A DNA stretch of 10,712 bases from positions 1-10,712 of the forward strand of contig LT642794.1 in NCBI GenBank assembly GCA_900128585.1. The letters run 5' to 3'. The position numbers and the translations under genes are program-made. Source of the stretch: Stramenopiles sp. TOSAG23-3. Taxonomy: Eukaryota > Sar. The notes under the pieces were generated by a model, which saw only the letters and a list, made by a program, of their open reading frames with translations, searched no databases and was not told where the DNA came from. Numbering within the stretch: position 1 is the first letter of the stretch; every line of letters begins with the position of its first letter. Positions 1-6,588 of the stretch are shown here, one piece after another.

Positions 1-315
1 ATTTACCTGCTATGTGCCTATATTCATCATCACATCGAATCAATAATAAAAATAACAACCGAACCTCCTCCTCCTTCTTTCTTCTTCCTCTCTTCTTAAT
101 TTATTATTATTATTATTTGGAAATAAATAATCACATCTATTCCAAATAACAAATTAGAATATCATCATGGAAACAATCAAACAAATGTAAGGAAGGAAGC
201 AGTTCCAATTCTTCAATTCCATTGTTTGTGATCAGATTAGATCAGACGAAGAAAAGATTATATTTTAGACTGTGATACATACAGATACGTACGTACGTGC
301 ATACCACTTTGAAAG
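1..315. other. AT-rich 5' flank of QCR9, no gene
   Basis: This stretch holds no credible coding region. It contains a pyrimidine-rich run (about 64-97), an ATT microsatellite (about 101-117), a TATA-like patch (about 258-268) and a TACG repeat just before the QCR9 start. It is best read as the promoter and 5' untranslated region of QCR9. Confidence 0.6.
286..298. promoter_or_regulatory. TACG tandem repeat next to QCR9 start
   Basis: Three tandem TACG units (TACGTACGTACGT) end 17 bp before the QCR9 ATG and contain two overlapping TACGTA palindromes. The same hexamer occurs in spacers at 2360, 3706 and 5926. The site is seen directly; a role as a transcription-factor or initiator site is only inferred. 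Confidence 0.25.
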
Positions 316-678
316 ATGGCATTTCGTAGGTTGTTAACGCAACAGGTCAGGTCCCAAGCAGCTCGCTTCTCCGCGCGCCCGGCCGCCAGGGCAGCGGCCC
401 CTGCGCGGTTCAACCCTATGTTCGCCCAACGTCAGTTTTCCGTAGCGAAAAAGGACGGTGCAATGGCACCATTGTACGACCTTATCATGAAAAATAACGC
501 AACATATGTTTTCTCCATCGTTGTCTTTGCCGCAGCTGCCGGAGTCATTTTTAACGAAGGCGTCGACGCCATATGGGAAACGTCCAACAGGGGAAAGTTG
601 TACCACCACGTCAACTGGGACCAGTTTGCGGAGGAAGAAGAAGAGGATGACGACGATGACGACGATGATGATTGGTAA
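316..678 (+). CDS. QCR9: Cytochrome bc1 complex subunit 9 (QCR9/UQCR10), with acidic tail
   Basis: This is a 120-residue small subunit of ubiquinol-cytochrome c reductase (complex III) of the inner mitochondrial membrane. Residues 52-98 match the family: LYDLIMKNNATYV, one membrane helix (about 63-80), then the signature EGVDAIWETSNRGKLYHHV, equivalent to the GADAIYDHINEGKLWKHI region of animal UQCR10. Residues 1-42 are Arg/Ala-rich without acids, typical of a mitochondrial presequence, and end in RQFS, a classic R-x-F-S cleavage motif. Yeast and animal homologues have no such extension as far as I recall. The C terminus carries an unusual tail of five Glu and nine Asp closed by Trp. The ATG has A at -3 and G at +4. 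Identification is firm; the role of the tail is unknown. Confidence 0.88.
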   Translation: MAFRRLLTQQVRSQAARFSARPAARAAAPARFNPMFAQRQFSVAKKDGAMAPLYDLIMKNNATYVFSIVVFAAAAGVIFNEGVDAIWETSNRGKLYHHVNWDQFAEEEEEDDDDDDDDDW

Positions 679-1242
679 GCTAGCATGAAGATGGACCTTG
701 CTCCACGATCAGTTGTCGTTTTGAATGAGTTTGCGGGACGGACGGACGGATATTATTTCCAAGAACATGGCCAATCCAATTGTAGTGGTACTCATGGGAA
801 CATTTCTGTAGTATACTTTTAGTACAAATATTAAATACATATACCTATCTAAAAAATGAAGAATTTGTAGTTGATAATGATATTATATTTGGTATTTTAT
901 AAATGTATACTTATACATACGATGATCAAAGCAAAGTGTAGTTGTTAGTATACTGATTATTCATAATAGGACTACGTTATTAAAATATGTGCCGCTGGGG
1001 GATTGGGTAGAGGTAGAGGTAGGGTACATGTATTTATAAGTATAAGGAGGAAGGAGGGGAGGCAAATAACAAATAACAAAACAACATTTGAATTCATTCT
1101 TCGTTCCTTATTATTACGATTACAATGACCAACGAGACGAATAAAATAAATAACCCATTCGGTATTTGTTGGGTGCGTTGGAGAAAGGTTCTTCTCCTTT
1201 ACGTTCTCGTTCTCTTCTTCTTACGAAATTTGTGTCTTATGA

Positions 1243-1261
1243 GGGGAGGGAGGGAGGGAGG
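1243..1261 (+). repeat. GGGA tandem run, G-quadruplex-type motif
   Basis: Four runs of three or more G separated by single A form a canonical short-loop G-quadruplex pattern on the + strand. It lies about 60 bp beyond the RMI1 stop, so the G-rich strand is the template strand for that gene. Whether it folds is not known. Confidence 0.5.
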
Positions 1262-1287
1262 TCTTCTGCTTTCTTCCCTGTTGTTTT

Positions 1288-1293
1288 TTTATT
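1288..1293 (-). terminator. Possible AATAAA polyadenylation signal for RMI1
   Basis: The + strand TTTATT reads AATAAA on the RMI1 strand, 25 nt past its stop codon. Spacing is plausible for a eukaryotic polyadenylation signal, but in AT-rich DNA the hexamer is common and many protists do not rely on it. Confidence 0.3.
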
Positions 1294-1317
1294 CACCGCC
1301 GTCCCCACTATCATCCC

Positions 1318-1935
1318 TTACGTTCTCCGGCGTTTTCTGGCACCGCTGCCGTTTGCAACCCCGGGTCCAGAACTACCACTCGCAGCCCCACTGCTTCTGC
1401 TGTTGTTGCCCCTACCACCACCACCATGTCGTCCCCTGACTCCTGCCACTGGCGCGGTCGCAGGGGGTGCCACGGCCCCGCCCAACCGTTTGAGGTTCCC
1501 CGCGGTCAACAGCATGATCCCGCGCCGAACGAGGACATTCTGCACGGCAAACTTGGTCCCGTGCGCAATGTCGGAAAGCTTCAGGTTTCGCAATGGTTCG
1601 AATTCGACCCCGACCACGTCTTGGGCGCCATCCGTGAAACAAAACATAAGGCTGCGCTTTCCTCGTGCTAGGTCGCCCTTCTCTCGCTCTTCCTTGGAGG
1701 CCCCGACGTTCTTGACGCTCGTCACTTGCAACACGTACAGGCCTTTCAGGGTCTCCAAGTGCCTGGATGCCATCCCCGACGGCAGGCAAGGCAACGCACT
1801 ATCTTTCATATCGCTCTTCAAAAATTCATTATACACAGTTTGTACATTATTCCCTCCCCCACTTTGCAACCGCGCAACCCTCTCTCCGAATGTTGGCGAC
1901 GTTCGTATCCCGTAGGCCGACAACAACGCCGACAT
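1318..1935 (-). CDS. RMI1: RMI1-like OB-fold protein of the BLM/Sgs1-TopoIII dissolvasome
   Basis: This 205-residue protein resembles RecQ-mediated genome instability protein 1, the OB-fold partner of topoisomerase III and BLM/Sgs1 helicase that promotes dissolution of double Holliday junctions in the nucleus. The diagnostic order is present: a short helical N terminus (1-35), EFLKSDMKDSALPCLPSG (37-54; human [20 protein letters not shown]), LKGLYVLQVTSVKNV (63-77), then the OB-fold core SLMFCFTDGAQDVVGVEFEP (95-114), HGTKFAVQNVLVRRGIMLL (125-143) and LKRLGG (148-153). The C-terminal 50 residues are Gly/Ser/Arg-rich and end in RKRRRT, a likely nuclear signal. No second, RMI2-binding OB fold is present, so it resembles the short yeast form. 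The first in-frame ATG is at 1935; earlier in-frame sequence has no ATG. TDRD3 shares this fold and is the main alternative. Confidence 0.8.
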   Translation of the reverse strand: MSALLSAYGIRTSPTFGERVARLQSGGGNNVQTVYNEFLKSDMKDSALPCLPSGMASRHLETLKGLYVLQVTSVKNVGASKEEREKGDLARGKRSLMFCFTDGAQDVVGVEFEPLRNLKLSDIAHGTKFAVQNVLVRRGIMLLTAGNLKRLGGAVAPPATAPVAGVRGRHGGGGRGNNSRSSGAASGSSGPGVANGSGARKRRRT

Positions 1936-2185
1936 CAGCCAAACACCTACTGACCCAATGTCAACGGCTCGGCTCCCCTCTCCCGCACCGACAGACGCAC
2001 AGGGCTCTAAATGTGCGCTTCGCCAAAGAAAAAACCTTCCCTTCGCCAACTTTACAAATGGGTGTCGAGTGAACGGTATGTTTAGAATGCTATTGCAAAG
2101 CCAAGGATCAAAAATAGGGAGTAAAAAAGAAGTCCTTTCTAGAATAATAATAAGATTCAACAATCGATTTTGAAAATAATATAGT

Positions 2186-2217
2186 AGAAAAGAAGAAGAA
2201 GAAGAAAAGAAGAAGAA
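2186..2217. repeat. GAA microsatellite
   Basis: Imperfect GAA trinucleotide array on the + strand, directly followed by four ATG triplets. It lies in the spacer about 250 bp upstream of the RMI1 start. Confidence 0.75.
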
Positions 2218-2425
2218 ACAATGATGATGATGAATAATAATGAGATGAAGAAATTTTATTATATATTTTAGTACTGTAAGTCCTTAGTAGCAGAGAAGAA
2301 AAAAAAGGGAAGAAGAAGAGATAATGAGTAAGACTAGAAGAAAAAAAGGAAACAATAAGTACGTATATTATGTAGTGTAGTATCGCCATTATACCTATAC
2401 CGCTTAAATTGTAACGATTTGAGTC

Positions 2426-2471
2426 GAAAGAGAAGAAGAAGAAGGAAGGGGAGGAGGAAAGGGGAGAGGGG
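2426..2471. repeat. Homopurine tract 3' of the IQ-motif gene
   Basis: An uninterrupted 46-base run of A and G on the + strand, changing from GAA-rich to GGGGA-rich. On the IQ-motif gene's own strand it is a polypyrimidine tract about 70 bp past the stop codon, where it could lie in the 3' untranslated region. Confidence 0.7.
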
Positions 2472-2541
2472 CGGCTTCTTTAAAATATAAAAGCAACATG
2501 TACATAATCATTATTATCATTTTCCTCGCGTTTCCTCATTC

Positions 2542-3531
2542 CTACCTTTTTTTCTTGCGCCCCCGCTTTTTGTTCATGTTCTTCATCTTTGCCCGTTGTG
2601 CCAGCTTGCGATTGACCTGCTGGCGGTCGCGAAACCCCCGGTAGACGCGCTGAATGTTGGTCGCCTGGTCGTTCCTGTACTTCTCCAAAAGCAGCGTTCG
2701 CTCGAGGTCTCGTTGGACAAACTTTTCGTCGACCACCCTCTTGGCCTGCCTTCGCCGGGCGGCTGCTTGAAGCCTCGTGGCCGCCTTGCGTCGCCGTCGG
2801 TTGATCTTTTCCATGATCGGACCTTTGCAGGCCCGCATGTTCTTCCACATTGCCTGCATCCTTGCCGCCGCCACGTGCTGGGCCTTTTGGCGCAGGAACA
2901 TCGTTCGGGTCCGTGCCACGCGGCTGCGGGCCATGCACTGGATCAGTGTGGCGGAATTCTGCCGTCGCATATACCTCTGGTGCCGCTTCTCCCGCTCCAT
3001 TGCTCGTCGCTCCTTCTTCTCCTCAATCGCAACTCTCTGCCGGAGCTCGAATGCCTCCTTCTCTATAGCGCGCTTCTTAACGTACTCCCGGTGGTACTTT
3101 CGCCGAAGTTTCTGAACATTTGGGGAGTTCAAACTAGTGTCGCTGTACATTCCCGAGTTTTTGAATGAACTTGTGAAGGCGCTGCATTTCATTTCCCGTG
3201 CGTTTGGTGTTAGCAGCATGCCGGAGGCTGTCCCGTAAAAGTGCCCAAGCTGCTGCGTGGTGGTCTTGTACAGCTTTGCTGCCCCGCTGTCTTTCCTCCA
3301 GCTGTTATCTGGCAAGTTCTTCGGGGGGTTCGTCCAACTGTACGATTTCTTCAGTCCTGGGCTCGAGAACATGGCGCCGCTACTAATCCGTTTTTGCCCC
3401 GGGCTCGACACGGACGCGTTTGAACCTATGCGGGGCAAGTATGTCGCGGAGCCCGATGCCCCGTACGTGTTGAACACGGACGAGGTCGTGTTCAATAACT
3501 TGAGAAGGCGCAGAGACTCTTGGCTTGACAT
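2542..3531 (-). CDS. IQ-motif protein with highly basic C terminus
   Basis: A 329-residue protein, probably a calmodulin or EF-hand protein binder, not assignable to a named family. The N-terminal 135 residues are Ser/Thr-rich and low in complexity, with two SSPGxK boxes (SSPGQK at 42, SSPGLK at 56) that could be proline-directed phosphorylation sites. Residues 140-190 are charged (Lys/Arg/Glu) and look like a coiled coil. Four IQ-like helices follow: LIQCMARSRVARTR (196), RMQAMWKNMRACKG (224), RLQAAARRRQAKR (253) and NIQRVYRGFRDRQQV (292). The last is closest to the IQxxxRGxxxR consensus. The protein ends in KKRGRKKKR, a nuclear or microtubule-binding type basic patch. The ATG at 3531 sits in the context ACCATCATG, like RBBP4; the longer open frame upstream lacks ATG. 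Cilium, centrosome or myosin-associated scaffolds are possible homes. Confidence 0.75.
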   Translation of the reverse strand: MSSQESLRLLKLLNTTSSVFNTYGASGSATYLPRIGSNASVSSPGQKRISSGAMFSSPGLKKSYSWTNPPKNLPDNSWRKDSGAAKLYKTTTQQLGHFYGTASGMLLTPNAREMKCSAFTSSFKNSGMYSDTSLNSPNVQKLRRKYHREYVKKRAIEKEAFELRQRVAIEEKKERRAMEREKRHQRYMRRQNSATLIQCMARSRVARTRTMFLRQKAQHVAAARMQAMWKNMRACKGPIMEKINRRRRKAATRLQAAARRRQAKRVVDEKFVQRDLERTLLLEKYRNDQATNIQRVYRGFRDRQQVNRKLAQRAKMKNMNKKRGRKKKR

Positions 3532-4381
3532 GATGGTCGGGAGGAGGAGAGGCGGGCAACAGCGTGGTGTTCTGCTAGACGGTTGCAAGAACGAAACGTG
3601 TTGAGTCGAATTTATGCTGTGTGGACTTCGATTGTTGCTGGCAGTGAACAAGTGAAAATCAAACCATCTTGGTCGGGGAACAAAATGGTGACTGAAAGTG
3701 TTCCATACGTATACGTGTACATACGTTTGCTAGTGTAAAAAAGATAAAAGTTCAATGAAGAAGAAGAAGTGTTGTTGTTGTTGATGTTAGTTCATCGTGT
3801 GTTCCTGTTGTTGTTTATAATGATGCATTTTTTTTTTGTCAAGTTGGTTCAATCTAGCGAGCAGTCCGGAATGAACTTCATATATTAAGGGTATCTGTTT
3901 TAACATAAATAATATATGAATATTATACTATACAATTGTTTCTATCAATAATTATTTTATATATAAGATACCTTAATTATCAAAGAGATTTTTCCGTTTT
4001 TTATTTTAGATTGAATCCCATCCTGTGTCCCTTAGAAATGTCCTCCTCCTTCCGCCTCCCTCCTCGCGCAATTATTAAAACACCAAAACAAATCCCCTAT
4101 CACAATTTACTTGTATAAGTATATTATTTTCGTATAAAAATGGGATCGGGTCGTCCAAAGTCCCAACAAGAATTTACAATTCGTATTTCAGAACATATCA
4201 TGATAATAATTTTTAGTTACTCCTCCGTATTTAAAAAAATTACCTAAAAAAGAACAAGTTGAAAGAATAATATAAAAATGGTGTGTGCTGCGTTTTATCT
4301 GTTTCGTTGATAAACTTGTGTGCAAGAATGGTGCAATCGACGGGCGGTGGGTACGGAACCGGGATTGGAAACGCGGACGGT
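3532..4381. other. Spacer between IQ-motif gene and fusion gene
   Basis: An 850 bp AT-rich spacer containing the upstream region of the IQ-motif gene and the 3' flank of the fusion gene. It includes a TACGTATACGTG patch at 3706-3717, a GAA run followed by GTT repeats (about 3757-3783) and a T-run near 3830-3837. No tRNA or conserved small ORF is seen; a GGTTCAATC-like string at about 3845 lacks a matching A box or cloverleaf. Confidence 0.5.
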
Positions 4382-5875
4382 TTAGTAGTCCTCCCCTGCG
4401 GCCGAGATCTTAATGTTCTGAATGGTGCCTTCCTCGTCGTCGGAGCTTTCCTCGTCCTCGTCCGGCTCGTTCCCGTTGACCAATTCGACGCTTTCCCCGC
4501 TGGTCAGCAAGTCCAGCTGGCGCTCGAACTGGTTCAGTGGGGACCCCCCACGGCTGTACTGTTCGCGCCACAAGATGGTCCCGCTTGGGTCCACAATGTA
4601 GGCCATGCCGACGGGCAGGGCCATGATCATACTAGTTTTCTGCAACTCCGAACCGACAGCGGTGTCCGGGTCGAAGGCCAGCGGGAAGTTGGCGCCAAGG
4701 GTGATCCCGCGCTCGCCGAGCTCGCGCATGAACGAACCCAGGCGGCTGACGAACTTGTCCACGTCCCCCTCCTTGCGGTCGCGGGAGACGCCGATGAACT
4801 GGACGCCCTTGGGACCGTACGTTCGCTGCAAGTGGCTCCAGGTGTTGAGCGTGGTGTAGTCCCCCTTCGCGAACTTTCCCCAGAACCCGAGGACGGTGAA
4901 CTTCGCATCCGAGTACTTGTGCGGCCCGTCCTTCTTGTACACGAGCCCGTCGATGGCGGGGGCCTTCTTCCCGAGGGCCGCGTCATCGTCGTAGATCATG
5001 TACTTGGACTTGTCGAGGCGCTGGGCCAAAGCACTGGAGGATTTGGCGATCTTCTCGTCGTCGGCGGCGCGCTTGGCCTCCTTCTCCTCGTCGCTCATGC
5101 CGACCTTCCCAGCGGACGCGGCGGCGGCGGGGGCGGCGGGGGCGGCGGGGGCGGCGCTGGCGTCCCCGGACTTGCTCTCCTCGGCCCCCCCTCGGTTCCG
5201 GGCCATCGGGTTGACATTGGACTGCAAGCCGCTGCCGTCCACGGCGGCGTCGAAGCCTGCCTTGTCGGTCCACGGGTTGCTACCGTACGCCTCTACGACG
5301 TCGGACAGCTGCTCCTTGGTGAGCACGCCGACCGCGAGGGCGTCGCAGCCGCAGGCCACGATGGCCTCGACGAGGATCGTCGTGGTGACCACGTCGCTCT
5401 CGGAGGCGACAAAAACGGTCCCCGTGGACGACGGGCCGATGCTCTCCTTGGTCATGAAACCGTCTACGTTCGCGAACCCGTCCCCGACGGAACACGACGC
5501 ACGGAAGGACTTGTCGAAAGAGGATCCCTTGATGGCCCCTCCCTCGGCGTCGAACCCTTCGGTAAGGCCGATGGTGGTCGCTACCCAGACGCCCACGGGC
5601 TTCGCGGACTGGCGGGCCTTGAGCGCGAGGAGGACGCCCTCGTAGAAGAGCGGGTTCGCCAAATCCTTCTTGGAGAGGTACTTGTGCTTGCAGCGCTTCT
5701 CCAACACCCCGGCAAACGCCCCGACGGCGCTGTTTGGATCCTGCGACGCCACGGCGGTGGCCGCGGAGTCGTCCCTCCCGTCGGCCCGCCCCCACGCAAA
5801 GGATCCTCCCCCCGCGCGCTTGTCACTATCGTTCCGTCCGGTCCCGGACGCTCTGTCTTTTTCACGCTTCGGCAT
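4382..5875 (-). CDS. Degenerate phosphohexomutase-like domain fused to cysteine-free redoxin domain
   Basis: A 497-residue, probably soluble protein with no signal peptide. Residues about 60-200 resemble domain I of phosphoacetylglucosamine mutase: GVLLALKARQSAKPVGVWV (80-98) matches GLLAVLRSKQTKSTIGVMV of human PGM3 without a gap, and CGCDALAVGVLTKEQL (175-190) matches LGGQFHDYGLLTTPQL. The catalytic TASHNP loop is ATTIGL here, GRDTR is ASESD, and domains II-IV are absent. An Ala/Pro linker (239-256) and a charged helix (258-290) lead to an AhpC/TlpA-like thioredoxin fold (297-455): VLGFWGKFAKGDY (328-340) replaces FWATWCGPCR, then GVQFIGVSRD (357-366) and the cis-Pro strand ALPVGMAYIVDPSGTILW (419-436). 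No cysteine occurs after residue 177. The tail (467-482) is acidic. Both halves look catalytically dead, so a binding or scaffold role is inferred. ATG at 5875 is the first in frame. Confidence 0.8.
   Translation of the reverse strand: MPKREKDRASGTGRNDSDKRAGGGSFAWGRADGRDDSAATAVASQDPNSAVGAFAGVLEKRCKHKYLSKKDLANPLFYEGVLLALKARQSAKPVGVWVATTIGLTEGFDAEGGAIKGSSFDKSFRASCSVGDGFANVDGFMTKESIGPSSTGTVFVASESDVVTTTILVEAIVACGCDALAVGVLTKEQLSDVVEAYGSNPWTDKAGFDAAVDGSGLQSNVNPMARNRGGAEESKSGDASAAPAAPAAPAAAASAGKVGMSDEEKEAKRAADDEKIAKSSSALAQRLDKSKYMIYDDDAALGKKAPAIDGLVYKKDGPHKYSDAKFTVLGFWGKFAKGDYTTLNTWSHLQRTYGPKGVQFIGVSRDRKEGDVDKFVSRLGSFMRELGERGITLGANFPLAFDPDTAVGSELQKTSMIMALPVGMAYIVDPSGTILWREQYSRGGSPLNQFERQLDLLTSGESVELVNGNEPDEDEESSDDEEGTIQNIKISAAGEDY
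5129..5155 (+). repeat. 9-bp coding minisatellite GGGGGCGGC x3
   Basis: Three perfect copies of GGGGGCGGC encode, on the - strand, the Ala-Ala-Pro linker repeats of the fusion protein. The three G5 runs plus neighbouring GG pairs give G-quadruplex potential on the template strand. Copy number is expected to vary between strains, changing linker length in steps of three residues. Confidence 0.8.
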
Positions 5876-5945
5876 AATAATTATTAAAACACTGGTGTTG
5901 CTGGTGCTGCTAAGTTAATATTCTATACGTAGATGTATGTATATG

Positions 5946-5953
5946 TTTATATA
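5946..5953 (-). promoter_or_regulatory. TATA-box-like TATATAAA upstream of fusion gene
   Basis: On the fusion gene's strand the octamer reads TATATAAA, about 70 bp before its ATG, with the TACGTA palindrome lying between. Position fits a TATA box with a short leader, but the surrounding DNA is so AT-rich that chance occurrence is likely. Confidence 0.3.
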
Positions 5954-6040
5954 ATTGTGTGTTTGTTTCCTTTTATATTTCACACTTGTTTCTATTCTAC
6001 TTGATTGTTTTGCTTTTGCTCTTCTTCTTTTGCTTGCGTG

Positions 6041-6063
6041 GGTCGGTCGATCGGTCGGTCGGT
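6041..6063. repeat. GGTC tetranucleotide array
   Basis: Five to six GGTC units with one GATC variant, giving GGTCGGTCGATCGGTCGGTC. It is a GC-rich island in otherwise AT-rich spacer about 170 bp upstream of the fusion gene start. Confidence 0.75.
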
Positions 6064-6120
6064 AGATGGTATTAATTGTATATTATTATCATCATCTTCT
6101 TCTTCAATTTGGATTTTTCA

Positions 6121-6329
6121 GAAGTCAGAAGAAGAAAGAAGAATGAAGAGAAGAAAGAAAGAAGAAGAAGAATGAAGAAGAAGAAAGAAGAACGAAGAAA
6201 GAAGAAGAATGAAGAGAAGAAGAAGAAAGAAGAAGAATGAAGAGAAGAAGAAGAAAGAAGAAGAATGAAGAAGAATGAAGAGAAGAAGAAAGAAGAAGAA
6301 GAAAGAAGAAGAATGAAGAAGAATGAAAG
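6121..6329. repeat. GAA/GAAA purine array with 28-bp higher-order unit
   Basis: About 209 bp of almost pure A and G on the + strand, broken mainly by regularly placed GAATGAAG. Besides the triplet and tetramer pattern there is a higher-order 28-bp unit with two perfect adjacent copies at 6201-6228 and 6229-6256, followed by a rearranged third. Unequal crossing-over or slippage of a compound unit would explain it. Confidence 0.85.
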
Positions 6330-6526
6330 TATCTTTTTTTATTTTATATTTTTTATCTATTATTTAAATAGAACATTTATTCATAGTTAATTCTACTTTA
6401 GTATACAATTATTTCCTTCCTTTCTTTCCATCCATCCAATTAAACTATATGATAGACTATGATATAAGAAAAGGAATATATATAATGATGGCTATATAAT
6501 AGTAAGAATTAAATTAATAAATATAT

Positions 6527-6545
6527 CTTTCTTTCTTTCTAGTTC

Positions 6546-6588
<43 letters not shown>

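Larger units (their letters stand above)
679..1317. other. Convergent spacer between QCR9 and RMI1
   Basis: AT-rich DNA serving as the 3' flank of QCR9 (+) and RMI1 (-). It contains GGTAGA-like repeats (about 1005-1024), a repeated CAAATAACAAATAAC patch (about 1063-1078), a GGG-rich run at 1243-1261 and a T-run followed by ATTC at about 1284-1294. An ATG-led frame beginning at 1125 gives only a low-complexity peptide and is not called. No RNA gene is seen. Confidence 0.5.
1936..2541. other. Spacer upstream of RMI1 with purine-rich repeats
   Basis: This 606 bp spacer separates the RMI1 start from the 3' end of the IQ-motif gene, both on the - strand. It holds a GAA array (about 2186-2217), ATG triplets (2220-2232), a TACGTA site at 2360-2365 and a purine run at 2426-2471. 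No gene is evident; frames open here are extensions of RMI1 or low-complexity sequence. Confidence 0.5.

Noticed and set aside
167-190. Upstream ORF of seven codons before QCR9
   Set aside because: ATG to TAA is real in sequence, but a TATA-like patch at about 258 would place the transcript start downstream of it, so there is no evidence it is transcribed.
1003-1024. GGTAGAGGTAGAGGTAGGG resembling a telomere-type repeat
   Set aside because: Only about three short irregular units in the middle of gene-bearing sequence, not matching TTAGGG or TTTAGGG.
1125-1439. ATG-led 104-codon + strand frame 3' of RMI1
   Set aside because: Leu/Phe, Cys and His homopolymer-like peptide overlapping the RMI1 tail; no family signal and poor codon pattern. 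A small novel gene cannot be excluded but is not supported.
1597-1612. GGTTCGAATTC resembling a tRNA T-loop
   Set aside because: It lies within the conserved OB-fold coding part of RMI1 and lacks the other tRNA arms.
1166-1915. + strand open frame opposite RMI1
   Set aside because: Its sequence is Pro/Leu-rich low complexity mirroring the Gly/Ser/Arg tail and OB fold of RMI1, which has clear family motifs on the other strand.
2108-2389. - strand frame rich in Ser/Phe/Tyr upstream of RMI1
   Set aside because: Derived from GAA and ATT arrays in the spacer; no conserved content.
3842-3870. GGTTCAATC string resembling a tRNA B box
   Set aside because: No A box at the right distance and no cloverleaf-forming arms.
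4283-5887. Long + strand open frame covering the whole fusion gene in antisense
   Set aside because: It starts without ATG at its first codon, is low in complexity (for example a poly-Gly run opposite the Ala/Pro linker) and has no recognisable domain. High GC at third positions on the - strand removes stops in antisense, which explains its length.
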